The translations under genes and the position numbers were made by a program. Source: CAZWRK01 sp964635875 (GTDB lineage: Bacteria; Pseudomonadota; Gammaproteobacteria; Burkholderiales; Aquaspirillaceae). Taken from it: a DNA stretch of 17,559 nucleotides. The notes under the pieces were generated by a model. The model had not been told where the DNA came from. It did no database searches and worked only from the letters and a program-made list of their open reading frames with translations. The stretch spans positions 1-17,559 of the forward strand of contig CAZWRK010000091.1 of NCBI GenBank assembly GCA_964635875.1, given 5' to 3'. Positions 6,733 through 14,838 of this stretch are shown piece by piece (position 1 is the stretch's first letter; each line of letters begins with the position of its first letter).

Positions 6733-6984
6733 CATTTCAGAGATGAAGTCAAGGTCTAAAATGTGGCATTTTGTAGACAAATCTCACCTAAAAATTCTAT
6801 CGTCATGATGCGTATACTGAAAATTAATCTTCATAATTCATGTGGTTAAGTGGATCTACGCTACAAGCGATCCACTATCTTGCCTCGTGTTTTCTTACTT
6901 TACGTCGTGGCTACGAAAAATAGTGCATTTTTTTATTGCGCTGGCACAAGTGCATCATCAAATACGGTAATTGGGTCAAGATGG

Positions 6985-7014
6985 TTGACGTTACTGGTCT
7001 GGCCTGTCTACATT
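6985..7014 (+). promoter_or_regulatory. Candidate promoter of the indolepyruvate oxidoreductase gene
   Basis: TTGACG (6985-6990), 18 bases, then TACATT (7009-7014) match sigma-70 boxes moderately. Transcription from here would give a leader of about 100 bases containing the GATAGCC/GGCTATC stem at 7030-7062. Confidence 0.35.
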
Positions 7015-7121
7015 CCTCGTTCGCCCCACGATAGCCTATGGTGAATACACACTATGGCTATCTTTCCCACAAGGATACGTTGGGGTATCGCCATAAGCGT
7101 TTACTTACGAGGAGTCATATC

Positions 7122-10100
7122 GTGTCCATCAGACCGGTGAATTTAGAAGAAAAATATACTGCCCAATCTGGCCGCGTATTAATGAATGGGATCCAAGCGC
7201 TTGTTCGGCTGCCCATGTTGCAGCAACAACGCGACCAAGCCGCTGGACTCAACACAGCAGGCTATGTAACCGGCTATCGTGGTTCTCCCCTCGGCAACGT
7301 CGATCAAGTCATGCAAAAAGCCGAACCGCATCTCAAAGCGCATCGCGTCGTTTTTCACCCCGGACTCAACGAAGATCTTGCCGCAACGGCTGTGTGGGGA
7401 ACGCAGCAAGTGAACCTCTTCGAAGGTGCCAAATACGACGGCGTGTACGCGTTGTGGTATGCCAAAGGTCCCGGCGTTGATCGCTCTGGTGATGTTCTCA
7501 AGCATGGGAACGTCGCGGGTACCAGCCCGCATGGCGGTGTACTGGTGATCGCCGGTGATGACCATGCTGCAAAGTCTTCGACCTTTCCGCATCAATCCGA
7601 TCACATTCTTGCCGCCTCTATGATTCCGGTGCTGAGTCCTTCTGGTGTCCAAGAAGTGCTCGACTTTGGTCTGCACGGCTGGGCTATGAGCCGTTACTCT
7701 GGCTGTTGGGTCTCCATCAAGGCCATTTCTGACACTATCGAAAGCGCCTCTGTAGTCGACATTTCTCCCGACCGTATCCAGATTCGCCTCCCTGATGATT
7801 TTCCGATTCCGGATGGCGGCCTCAATATTCGCTGGCCTGATCCGCCCCTTGTTCAAGAGAAGCGGGTATTACATCATCGCCTTTACGCTGCTTTAGCCTA
7901 TGCCCGTGTGAACCAATTGAATCGAATCGTATTGGACTCGCCTGCGCCGCGCTTGGGCATTATCACCACCGGTAAAAGTTATTTGGATGTGATGCAAGCG
8001 CTGGATGATCTGGGCATTGATGAAGCGTTAGCCGCACAGATTGGTTTGCGCATTTTCAAGGTCGGCATGGTGTGGCCGCTTGAACCAGAAGGCGTGCGTC
8101 ATTTTGCTGAAGGTCTCGAAGAGATTTTGGTGATTGAAGAAAAGCGCCAAATTATCGAATACCAGCTTAAAGAGCAGCTCTATAACTGGCGGGAGGATGT
8201 GCGCCCGCGTGTCGTGGGTAAGTTTTCTGAAAAAGGGGAGTGGGCGTTGCCGCACGGCGAATGGCTGTTGCCCGCCGCCGGAGAGCTTACCCCTGCGATG
8301 ATCGCCCGCGCTATTTCCAGCCGCCTTGCCACCGTATTTGACAGTTCCGTGATTCACGATCGCCTTAAATTCTACGAAGAAAAAGAGGCGCAACTTACGC
8401 AACGTTGCGAGATGTTGCCGCGTATTCCGCATTATTGCTCCGGCTGTCCGCACAACACCTCGACCAAAGTGCCAGATGGAAGCCGTGCATTGGCGGGGAT
8501 TGGCTGCCACTACATGGCGACATGGATTGAGCCGCACACCAAAACCTTTAGCCAAATGGGCGGTGAAGGGGTGGCCTGGTTAGGGCAAGCGCCCTTTACC
8601 GAAACCCCGCATGTGTTTGCGAACCTGGGTGATGGCACCTACTTCCATTCTGGCCTGCTCGCGATTCGTGCTGCTGTCGCCGGGCGGGTCAATATCACCT
8701 ATAAAATTTTGTATAACGACGCCGTCGCGATGACGGGCGGGCAAAATGTTGATGGTGATTTGGATGTGCCCACACTCACCCGTCAATTGGCCGCGGAAGG
8801 CGTTAAGCGAATCGTCATTACGACCGACGAACCCGAAAAATATGAAGGTGTCCAAGGCCTCGCTGCGGGGGTGGCAGTGTTTCATCGTCGTGAGCTAGAC
8901 CGTTTGCAAAAAGAGCTGCGGGAAACACAGGGCACGACGATCCTGATTCACGATCAAACTTGCGCTGCCGAAAAGCGTCGCCGCCGTAAACGTGGCGAAT
9001 TCCCCGACCCCGCCCGTCGTGCGTTTATCAATCAACGCGTGTGCGAGGGGTGCGGTGATTGCAATGTAAAATCCGGCTGCTTGTCAGTTCTGCCGGTTGA
9101 AACGCCGCTTGGTCGAAAACGCCAGATTGATCAATCTTCCTGCAATAAAGATTTTTCCTGTGTCGAGGGGTTCTGTCCTAGCTTTGTGACCGTTGAAGGC
9201 GGCCGCTTGCGGAAAAGCGAGTCAGCTCGCCTACGCTCAGAAGATTTACCCGAGCTTCCGCAGCCTAGCTTGCCTACCACGGCACATCCTTATGGCATCA
9301 TGATTACCGGCGTCGGTGGCACCGGTGTGGTGACTATCGGTCAAGTATTGGCGATGGCGGCGCATCTGGACGGCAAGGGTGTGACCGTGTTGGATATGGC
9401 CGGTTTGGCACAAAAAGGTGGTTCGGTGTGGTCGCATGTGCGGATTGCCGATCATCAATCACAACTCCATGCGGTGCGGATTGCCGCTGGCGATGCCAAT
9501 TTAGTTTTGGGCTGTGACTTGGTGGTGACGGCGGCTGAAGAGGCATTGGCGAAGATGCGGGCGGGCTTTAGTCGTGTCGTGGTGAATGCTTTTGAGTCGC
9601 CGACAAGCGCTTTTTTGACCCAGCCCGACGTCGTTTTTCCGACCAGCAATCTCATCAGCACCTTGGTTCAGTCGGTCGGCCGTGAAGCTTTTTTTGAGGT
9701 CAATGCTACGCAAATTGCACAAACGTTGATGGGCGATACCTTGGCGAGCAATATGTTTATGCTCGGCTTTGCATGGCAAAAAGGCTTTGTTCCCGTGTCT
9801 GAGCAAGCGATTTTGGAGGCTATTCGTCTGAATGGCGCCGCGGTTACTTTCAATGAGCAGGCCTTTTTGTGGGGGCGGCACGCCGCTCATGATTTATCTG
9901 CGTTGATGCGAAAAATCACGCCCGCCGCTGTCGTGCAGCTCCAACCCCGTGAGACATTAGAGGGTGTCGTTGCGCACCGCATGGCGTACTTAAAAGACTA
10001 TCAGGATCAGGCTTTAGCGTTACGCTATCAGGCGCTTGTGAAAAAAGTTGAAGCGGCAGAGGCTACCTTGAAACCGGCGCGTTTGACGTTGAGCATGGCG

Positions 10101-10580
10101 GTTGCCCAAGCGTATTTTCATGTTTTGGCTTATAAAGATGAATACGAGGTTGCGCGGCTATATACCGATGGTGATTTCTTACAAGCGTTAAATACCCAAT
10201 TCGAGGGTGACTTTTCCTTGAAGTTTCACTTTGGTGCGCCATGGCTAACGCGTGGGCGTCCACAAAAAATAACTTTCGGTGGCGGAGTGCATAAGCTGCT
10301 AAAAGTTTTGGCCGGATTGCGAGGGCTGCGGGGGGGCTTGTTTGACCCGTTTGCGTGGCAGGCTGATCGAAAGTTTGATCGGCGCTTGATTGTGGAGTTT
10401 GAGCAAAAAGTTGCTGCAATCTTGTCGAGTTTGCGAGCGGATAATCTTGCGGCAGCAACCGAACTGGTCTCGTTAACACAGTCTATTCGCGGTTTTGGTC
10501 ATGTTCGTTTGAGGAGTTATGCTCAAGCGCAACAACGAGAAACGAACCTATGGCAGCAGTTCAAAGCAGGCGGAATCTAA
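7122..10580 (+). CDS. Indolepyruvate:ferredoxin oxidoreductase, fused alpha-beta type
   Basis: A 1152-residue fusion protein. The GTG at 7122 is preferred because GAGGAG lies 7 bases upstream and the protein then starts SIRPVNLEEKYTAQSGRVL, typical of this family; the ATG at 7038 has no ribosome binding site and adds 28 unmatched residues. Domains in order: N-terminal pyrimidine-binding domain (GYRGSPLGNVDQ), a TPP-binding domain with GDG at 503-505 and N532 (ILYNDAVAMTGGQ), an iron-sulphur segment with C641, C644, C647, C653 followed by SSCNKDFSCVEGFC, a gamma-type domain starting GVGGTGVVTIG near 730, and a C-terminal extension. These enzymes oxidatively decarboxylate aryl or branched 2-oxo acids to acyl-CoA and reduce ferredoxin or another carrier, usually in aromatic amino acid degradation. 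The in vivo substrate is not shown by the context. It stands alone, with its own terminator. Confidence 0.93.
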   Translation: MSIRPVNLEEKYTAQSGRVLMNGIQALVRLPMLQQQRDQAAGLNTAGYVTGYRGSPLGNVDQVMQKAEPHLKAHRVVFHPGLNEDLAATAVWGTQQVNLFEGAKYDGVYALWYAKGPGVDRSGDVLKHGNVAGTSPHGGVLVIAGDDHAAKSSTFPHQSDHILAASMIPVLSPSGVQEVLDFGLHGWAMSRYSGCWVSIKAISDTIESASVVDISPDRIQIRLPDDFPIPDGGLNIRWPDPPLVQEKRVLHHRLYAALAYARVNQLNRIVLDSPAPRLGIITTGKSYLDVMQALDDLGIDEALAAQIGLRIFKVGMVWPLEPEGVRHFAEGLEEILVIEEKRQIIEYQLKEQLYNWREDVRPRVVGKFSEKGEWALPHGEWLLPAAGELTPAMIARAISSRLATVFDSSVIHDRLKFYEEKEAQLTQRCEMLPRIPHYCSGCPHNTSTKVPDGSRALAGIGCHYMATWIEPHTKTFSQMGGEGVAWLGQAPFTETPHVFANLGDGTYFHSGLLAIRAAVAGRVNITYKILYNDAVAMTGGQNVDGDLDVPTLTRQLAAEGVKRIVITTDEPEKYEGVQGLAAGVAVFHRRELDRLQKELRETQGTTILIHDQTCAAEKRRRRKRGEFPDPARRAFINQRVCEGCGDCNVKSGCLSVLPVETPLGRKRQIDQSSCNKDFSCVEGFCPSFVTVEGGRLRKSESARLRSEDLPELPQPSLPTTAHPYGIMITGVGGTGVVTIGQVLAMAAHLDGKGVTVLDMAGLAQKGGSVWSHVRIADHQSQLHAVRIAAGDANLVLGCDLVVTAAEEALAKMRAGFSRVVVNAFESPTSAFLTQPDVVFPTSNLISTLVQSVGREAFFEVNATQIAQTLMGDTLASNMFMLGFAWQKGFVPVSEQAILEAIRLNGAAVTFNEQAFLWGRHAAHDLSALMRKITPAAVVQLQPRETLEGVVAHRMAYLKDYQDQALALRYQALVKKVEAAEATLKPARLTLSMAVAQAYFHVLAYKDEYEVARLYTDGDFLQALNTQFEGDFSLKFHFGAPWLTRGRPQKITFGGGVHKLLKVLAGLRGLRGGLFDPFAWQADRKFDRRLIVEFEQKVAAILSSLRADNLAAATELVSLTQSIRGFGHVRLRSYAQAQQRETNLWQQFKAGGI

Positions 10581-10602
10581 TCGCTCGCTGTGATTTGCAT
10601 CT

Positions 10603-10638
10603 AAAAAGCCACCTCAATAATGACGAGGTGGTTTTTTT
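10603..10638 (+). terminator. Intrinsic terminator after the oxidoreductase gene
   Basis: CCACCTC (10609-10615) pairs with GAGGTGG (10625-10631), extended outward by a G-U and A-U pairs, followed by a run of seven T (10632-10638). It lies 29 bases after the stop codon. Confidence 0.92.
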
Positions 10639-10686
10639 ATTCTTGGCATGGGGGTATGTTATGTTTATTCGCAGAAAGCGCTAAAG

Positions 10687-10703
10687 TGTAGCAAGTTGCT
10701 ACA
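10687..10703. promoter_or_regulatory. Palindrome and candidate promoter upstream of the OmpR-type regulator
   Basis: TGTAGCAAGTTGCTACA is a perfect palindrome with 8-base arms around a single G, 58 bases before the gene. Its right half contains TTGCTA (10696-10701), a possible -35 box, with CTATTA 17 bases later as a weak -10. A dimeric regulator bound here would cover the -35 region. The binding protein is unknown; autoregulation is possible. Confidence 0.45.
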
Positions 10704-10761
10704 GATCGTTTTGTTTGGCTATTAAGTGGATAAAACGTTAGAGGGATGAAAGTGAAACACG

Positions 10762-11448
10762 ATGCGTATCGCAATTATTGAAGATGATGAGCTGCAATCA
10801 GCCACGCTGAGTTTATGGCTATTGGCTGGGCAGCATGTGAGTGAGAGTTTTCATACCAGCCAAGATTTTTTTGATGCCGCACAGCACAAGCATTTTGATC
10901 TGATCATGATCGATTGGATGTTGCCTGACTATCATGGTGGGCAAGTGATTGAATGGGTGCGAGGGCGGCTGGGGTGGGATGTGCCGATTATGGTGGTAAC
11001 GGCACGAGAAGATGAGGAAAACATTGTCACAGCTCTGCGCGCAGGGGCCGATGATTACATGGTCAAACCAGTGAAGCCTATGGAGTTGTTGGCGCGTGTT
11101 GAGGTACTCGGCCGACGTTTTCAGGTTTCGACGCATCAAATTTTGCACGTAGGTTGCTACGATATTGACCGAACTTCTCGCTCGATCTGTGTACATGGTA
11201 AGCGTGTCGACTTGACACAAAAAGAGTTTGAGTTGGCCGTGTACTTATTTAGAAATCCATCACGATTGTTGTCGCGGATTCATTTGCTAGAGCATGTTTG
11301 GGGGATTAATGCCGACATTGATACCCGCACCGTCGATACCCATGTCAGCCGGATTCGGAAAAAACTCGACATTCAACCTGCCAACCATTGGTTGTTAGTG
11401 CCCGTCTATGGCTATGGGTATCGAATGGAACCGGTGAATGTGGCCTGA
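10762..11448 (+). CDS. OmpR/PhoB-family response regulator
   Basis: A 228-residue transcription factor. The receiver domain (1-120) has E7-D8-D9, phosphoacceptor D51 in LIMIDWMLPDYHGG, T80 and K102 in DDYMVKPVKP. The C-terminal winged helix (about 130-223) has the OmpR signature: LTQKEFELAVYLFRN, LSRIHLLEHVWG, RTVDTHVSRIRKKL and the closing VYGYGYRM. No strong ribosome binding site precedes the ATG at 10762; a GAGGG sits 16 bases away, too far to be ideal, and directly in front of another ATG (10746) that opens an 11-codon frame running into this gene. It is followed after 30 bases by a stand-alone Hpt protein, which may pass phosphate to D51. No histidine kinase is in the window, and the target genes are unknown. 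Confidence 0.93.
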   Translation: MRIAIIEDDELQSATLSLWLLAGQHVSESFHTSQDFFDAAQHKHFDLIMIDWMLPDYHGGQVIEWVRGRLGWDVPIMVVTAREDEENIVTALRAGADDYMVKPVKPMELLARVEVLGRRFQVSTHQILHVGCYDIDRTSRSICVHGKRVDLTQKEFELAVYLFRNPSRLLSRIHLLEHVWGINADIDTRTVDTHVSRIRKKLDIQPANHWLLVPVYGYGYRMEPVNVA

Positions 11449-11478
11449 TCTGCGTGGCCAATCTCTTGAAAGAGTGTG

Positions 11479-11814
11479 ATGTCTTCTTCTGTTTCATTGC
11501 CGATTGAGATCCAAGCATCGCTAGATGCGCTTAAACAACGCTTGTTGGCCGAGCTTCCCGCTCAGCAACAGCAAATCGAAGGTGAGTTCGCCGCGTGGCA
11601 GGCACAAAATCCCTTACCTGCCGCACCTCCCGCGTTAGTGCGGGCGGTTCATTCGCTGTCAGGGCGTGCGGGAATGTATGGTATGGACGAGCTGTTCCGA
11701 TTGTCTCAAGCCTTGGAAAATGCGCTGCTGTTGGACAATCATGCGTCTACGCGATCGGCCTTTTCCGCATGGCAGACCTACCTTTGCCATCACCTCAATA
11801 CGCTGAAACCGTAA
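11479..11814 (+). CDS. Stand-alone Hpt (histidine phosphotransfer) protein
   Basis: A 111-residue soluble helical protein. The Hpt signature is RAVHSLSGRAGMYGMDEL, in which the histidine (H58 from this start) is the likely phosphorylated residue, followed by SQALENALL as the next helix. It is about the size of a single Hpt four-helix bundle with a short N-terminal helix (LPIEIQASLDALKQRLLAEL). The ATG at 11479 has GAAAGAG 4 bases upstream; the in-frame GTG at 11476 is closer to it and less likely. It lies 30 bases downstream of the OmpR-type regulator on the same strand and is probably cotranscribed, so the two may form the last steps of a phosphorelay whose hybrid kinase is encoded elsewhere. 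The assignment rests on the short motif and the size. Confidence 0.8.
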   Translation: MSSSVSLPIEIQASLDALKQRLLAELPAQQQQIEGEFAAWQAQNPLPAAPPALVRAVHSLSGRAGMYGMDELFRLSQALENALLLDNHASTRSAFSAWQTYLCHHLNTLKP

Positions 11815-11871
11815 AATCCAGTCGAGTGAGGGCGGGCTGAAATCAGTTCTTTATTGTAAGAGAGCATCGCG

Positions 11872-11898
11872 CGGGCGAGTGCTTAACTAACTCGCCCG
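11872..11898. terminator. Hairpin between convergent Hpt and BenE genes
   Basis: CGGGCGAGT (11872-11880) and ACTCGCCCG (11890-11898) form a perfect 9-bp stem with a 9-base loop between two converging genes. The downstream T-rich stretch is interrupted, so it is a weak intrinsic terminator at best. Confidence 0.55.
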
Positions 11899-11917
11899 GA
11901 TGTTTATTGCTTCTTGC

Positions 11918-13102
11918 TTAAATATGTTGAAGCCGTGGGCGATATTGCATCAGCCCCATGACCCCAAGACCGGCCAATAATGCCCACAGCGGCGCACCCA
12001 AACCAAACCAGCTCACCCCCGAGGCCGCGACCATAAAAGTCAGTAGTCCAGCCTCGCGATGGGTCTCATTGCGTAGGGTCGCTTCGAGCGAAGCGGCCAG
12101 CGTACTAAACAATGCCAACCCTGCTGCTGCCACAATAAAAGCCTTCGGCAGACTGAGAATCCACGTCACCATATACCCGCCCAGTACGCCAATCAAAATA
12201 TACAAACCACCAGAAACCACGCCTGCAATATAGCGACGATGGGGGTTTGGATGTGCGTCGGGGCCGGTGCAGATGGCCGCGGTAATCGCAGCCAGCGTGA
12301 CGCCATGTCCGCCAAACGGCGCGGTAAGCAACGATAAAAATCCTAAAGTGGTGACAGGGGAGCGTGCTTCGAGCGTGTAGCCTGCATGGTGGAGTACGGC
12401 CATGCCGGGTAAAAATTGGCCACTGAGCGCCACAATGGTCAAGGGTAGCGCAACATTCAACATCGCCTGTACCGACCATTCTGGCACAACAAAATGCGGG
12501 CCATTGCCAAGCAATGGGGTCGTTGAATTAAAAGTAGGATCCATATACAGCGTGAGCGCCGCACCTAAAATAATCGCGCAGGCGAGCGCATAACGTGGCC
12601 AGCGTCGCCGACCGATAAAAAACAGCACGAGCATCGGCAAGATCAGTGCGACGTGCTCTCCGAGGGCGCTAATCAATTCCGCGACAAATCGGAACAAAAT
12701 GCCGGCCAGCATTGCCGCTGCCAGTGTCGGCGGAAAGACGCGCATGAGCCGGTCAAATACGCCACTTGCCCCAATCAGCATAATCAAAACCGCTGCGACC
12801 AAATACGCTCCGATCGCCTCTGCGTAAACCTGATGTGGCAGTGCCGCGAGCAAAATGGCTGCCCCTGGGGTCGACCATGCCGTAATCACTGGCATTTTCC
12901 AGCGCCATGATAAATAGACGCCCGCGACGCCCGCACCCACAGAAACCGCCCAGATCCATGACGATAAAGCTTGCGCTGAAAGGTGGGCGGATTGCGCCGC
13001 ATGAATCATGATCAAAAACGGGCCAGAGTACGAAACCAGCGTGGCAAGCAAGGCTGCCATAAGCGCCGACGCGGAAAAATCTTGTTGAAGTGTGCGCCAC
13101 AT
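11918..13102 (-). CDS. BenE-family membrane transporter
   Basis: A 394-residue, strongly hydrophobic inner-membrane protein with about 11-12 predicted membrane segments, matching the BenE (benzoate/H+ symporter) family. Recognisable segments include SYSGPFLIMIHAAQ at the first helix, MPVITAWSTPGAAIL, VFPPTLAAAMLAGILFRF, and FGGHGVTLAAITAAICTGP followed by the HPNPHRRYIAG loop. The ATG at 13102 has AGGA about 8 bases upstream. The family was named for benzoate uptake, but many members have no tested substrate, and no benzoate degradation genes lie here, so the substrate is open. It is divergent from a MocR-type regulator with a 127-base shared promoter region, a common arrangement in which the regulator controls the transporter. 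It converges with the Hpt gene downstream. Confidence 0.88.
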   Translation of the reverse strand: MWRTLQQDFSASALMAALLATLVSYSGPFLIMIHAAQSAHLSAQALSSWIWAVSVGAGVAGVYLSWRWKMPVITAWSTPGAAILLAALPHQVYAEAIGAYLVAAVLIMLIGASGVFDRLMRVFPPTLAAAMLAGILFRFVAELISALGEHVALILPMLVLFFIGRRRWPRYALACAIILGAALTLYMDPTFNSTTPLLGNGPHFVVPEWSVQAMLNVALPLTIVALSGQFLPGMAVLHHAGYTLEARSPVTTLGFLSLLTAPFGGHGVTLAAITAAICTGPDAHPNPHRRYIAGVVSGGLYILIGVLGGYMVTWILSLPKAFIVAAAGLALFSTLAASLEATLRNETHREAGLLTFMVAASGVSWFGLGAPLWALLAGLGVMGLMQYRPRLQHI

Positions 13103-13156
13103 TGCCGTGTCCTACGTAAAAAAAGAACCTGTACTGTAGGCTGGCGGCGCGAGCTT

Positions 13157-13171
13157 GCCTTGATACAAGGC
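13157..13171. promoter_or_regulatory. Palindrome in the divergent BenE/MocR promoter region
   Basis: GCCTTG-ATA-CAAGGC is a perfect 6-bp inverted repeat near the middle of the 127-base divergent region. It is a candidate operator for the adjacent MocR-type regulator. Confidence 0.35.
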
Positions 13172-13229
13172 GTGGCTTTTTGGGCTGTAACAGCTTAGGC
13201 TAGCGATCTTCTGTTCTATATAACACGCT

Positions 13230-14678
13230 ATGTCAGCTCCTTCTTTGCCTCGTTACCAACAGATTGCCGCGGCGATTCTCGACACTATTCAGGCGCATGC
13301 TTTGCCCGCAGGCCATCGCTTGCCATCGGTTCGGGCATTGGCTGAACAGCACCAAGTTCATGTGTTAACCGCGCTGCAAGCCTATCGTTTCTTAGAGCAA
13401 CACCAGCATGTGTGTTCTCGGCCCCGCGCGGGGTTTTTTGTCGCTTTGCCTACGTATTCCGCGGCCGTGACCACGTCTCATGCCACGGAGTCTCCTCGCC
13501 CAACCGCCGCATCACTCGTGCAAGTCAGTGGCCGTGTCTCCCAGCTTTTGCGTCTCTCGGCCTCCGATGTGCAAATTCAGCTTCACATGGCCGAAGCGGC
13601 TGGGCACCTCTATCCAACTCAAGCGCTAGGACGCCGTTTGCAGCAACGTTTGCAGGCCGATCCTGCTTTGCTCGGGGCGTACTTTCCCGAGCGGGAACAG
13701 CGGCGGCTTCGGCAGGCCATTCAAGAATGGGCGCAGCATGGGCAGCTTGATTTGCACGAAGACGAAATTTTAATGACGCATGGCAGCACCGAGGCGATTC
13801 AGTTAGCGCTGCGGGTATTGACGCAGCCCGGCGATACCGTTGCTGTAGAAACACCCGTGTATTTTGGGTTGTTGCAAACCTTAGAAATTTTGGGATTAAA
13901 AGCCTTAGAAATTCCCTGTTCGCTTGATGAAGGCCTTTCGCCCGAGGCTTTAGAGTTTGCGCTACGCCATGGGCCGCCCGTACGTTGCTTGATTGTTGTG
14001 CCGCATTTTCAAAATCCCACTGGCGCTTTAATGCCCGAGGCTAACAAAAAACGGATCTTGGCATTAGCGCAGCAGCACCAGTTAACGATTATTGAAGATG
14101 ATGTGTTTGGCGATTTGCACTTTACCGGCGAACGCCCGATTCCCCTCAAAGCATGGGATCGTGCCGGTGAGGTAATTTATTGCGCTTCGTTCACCAAAAG
14201 CTTTGCCCCTGCATTTCGGTTGGGGTGGATAAGTGGCGGTCGTTATCACGCGCAACTTGAGCAACTCAAAGTGTCTAGCAGCTATGTTACTTCGCCGCTG
14301 ATGCAAGCTGTCCTGAGCGACAGCCTTAGTAGCGGCCTCTATGCGCGTCATCTCCTCAAAATGCGCAATGTGCTTGCCCGTCGATGTGAGGAAATGCGGG
14401 CATGGATTCTTGCCTGTTTTCCAAAAGGCACGCGAGTGAGTGCGCCCAAAGGTGGATTGTTGGTTTGGGTGATGTGTCCGGAGCCGTTGGATACGTTCGC
14501 GCTCTTAGAGCAGGCGCTGGATGCTTCCATGAGTTTCGCTCCTGGTCGCTTGTTTTCTGCAGAAGCGCGTTTTAGCCACTGCCTGCGTCTGAATATTGCC
14601 CATCCGCAGACCCCCGAATGGCGCGCGGCCATTCAGCATCTGGGTCAATTAGCGCAGAATTATTTGCGCACGGTTTGA
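13230..14678 (+). CDS. MocR-type (GntR-aminotransferase fusion) transcriptional regulator
   Basis: A 482-residue protein with an N-terminal GntR winged helix (about residues 5-75: YQQIAAAILDTIQ, LPAGHRLPSVRALAEQ, RPRAGFFVA) joined by a linker to a fold-type I aminotransferase-like domain (about 110-480). The PLP-binding lysine is K323 in SFTKSFAP, and NPTGALMP and IIEDDVFGDLHF contribute other cofactor contacts, so PLP binding is expected. MocR regulators sense amino acids, amines or PLP itself. The gene is divergent from the BenE-family transporter, its likely target. No ribosome binding site is visible before the ATG at 13230, and a TATAAC box ends only 6 bases upstream, which suggests a leaderless transcript. 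The effector is unknown. A hut operator-like box begins at its stop codon. Confidence 0.92.
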   Translation: MSAPSLPRYQQIAAAILDTIQAHALPAGHRLPSVRALAEQHQVHVLTALQAYRFLEQHQHVCSRPRAGFFVALPTYSAAVTTSHATESPRPTAASLVQVSGRVSQLLRLSASDVQIQLHMAEAAGHLYPTQALGRRLQQRLQADPALLGAYFPEREQRRLRQAIQEWAQHGQLDLHEDEILMTHGSTEAIQLALRVLTQPGDTVAVETPVYFGLLQTLEILGLKALEIPCSLDEGLSPEALEFALRHGPPVRCLIVVPHFQNPTGALMPEANKKRILALAQQHQLTIIEDDVFGDLHFTGERPIPLKAWDRAGEVIYCASFTKSFAPAFRLGWISGGRYHAQLEQLKVSSSYVTSPLMQAVLSDSLSSGLYARHLLKMRNVLARRCEEMRAWILACFPKGTRVSAPKGGLLVWVMCPEPLDTFALLEQALDASMSFAPGRLFSAEARFSHCLRLNIAHPQTPEWRAAIQHLGQLAQNYLRTV

Positions 14679-14693
14679 TTTGTCTATACAAAT
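14678..14693. promoter_or_regulatory. HutC-like operator box A
   Basis: ATTTGTCTATACAAAT differs from the perfect palindrome of box C (14834-14849) at one position. It begins at the last base of the MocR stop codon, upstream of hutI. Confidence 0.6.
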
Positions 14694-14696
14694 AAA

Positions 14697-14710
14697 TTTG
14701 TGTGTACGAA
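14697..14710. promoter_or_regulatory. HutC-like operator box B (degenerate)
   Basis: TTTGTGTGTACGAA matches box C in 11 of 14 positions, all differences being A-to-G. It starts 18 bases after box A, close to two helical turns. Confidence 0.45.
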
Positions 14711-14809
14711 ATCAAAAATAATCTTTTTTAAACAATGTGTTGTTTTTATTTTTCGCGATATTTTTCATGTTCTATGTGCGCGTTTGGCGCATTGCAGCAT
14801 TAAAAAATC

Positions 14810-14838
14810 TTGACGCGTCTGATTCGATCGCTTATTTG
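14810..14838 (+). promoter_or_regulatory. Candidate hut promoter overlapping operator box C
   Basis: TTGACG (14810-14815), a 17-base spacer and TATTTG (14833-14838) form a plausible sigma-70 promoter. The -10 box lies within HutC-like box C, so bound repressor would block polymerase. A short TGCGC/GCGCA inverted repeat at 14777-14791 lies just upstream and might be an activator site. Confidence 0.45.

Larger units (their letters stand above)
6615..7121. other. Divergent intergenic region between phasin and the oxidoreductase
   Basis: About 500 bases without a convincing gene. It holds the phasin promoter on the minus strand, a TGC-rich site at 6722-6732, an imperfect palindrome at 6754-6778 (GTCTA and AAATG facing CATTT and TAGAC), a bulged hairpin at 6849-6876 (AGTGGAT/ATCCACT outer stem, CGCT/AGCG inner stem), a candidate promoter for the oxidoreductase at 6985-7014 and a 7-bp stem at 7030-7062 in its leader. 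Short open frames here have no recognisable content. Confidence 0.6.

Noticed and set aside
7038..7121. Earlier start of the indolepyruvate oxidoreductase at 7038
   Set aside because: No ribosome binding site, the extra residues are unlike the family, and GAGGAG precedes the GTG at 7122.
8028..8555. Long minus-strand frames inside the oxidoreductase gene (also 7179-7856 and 9501-9890)
   Set aside because: They oppose strongly conserved coding sequence and show no recognisable protein features.
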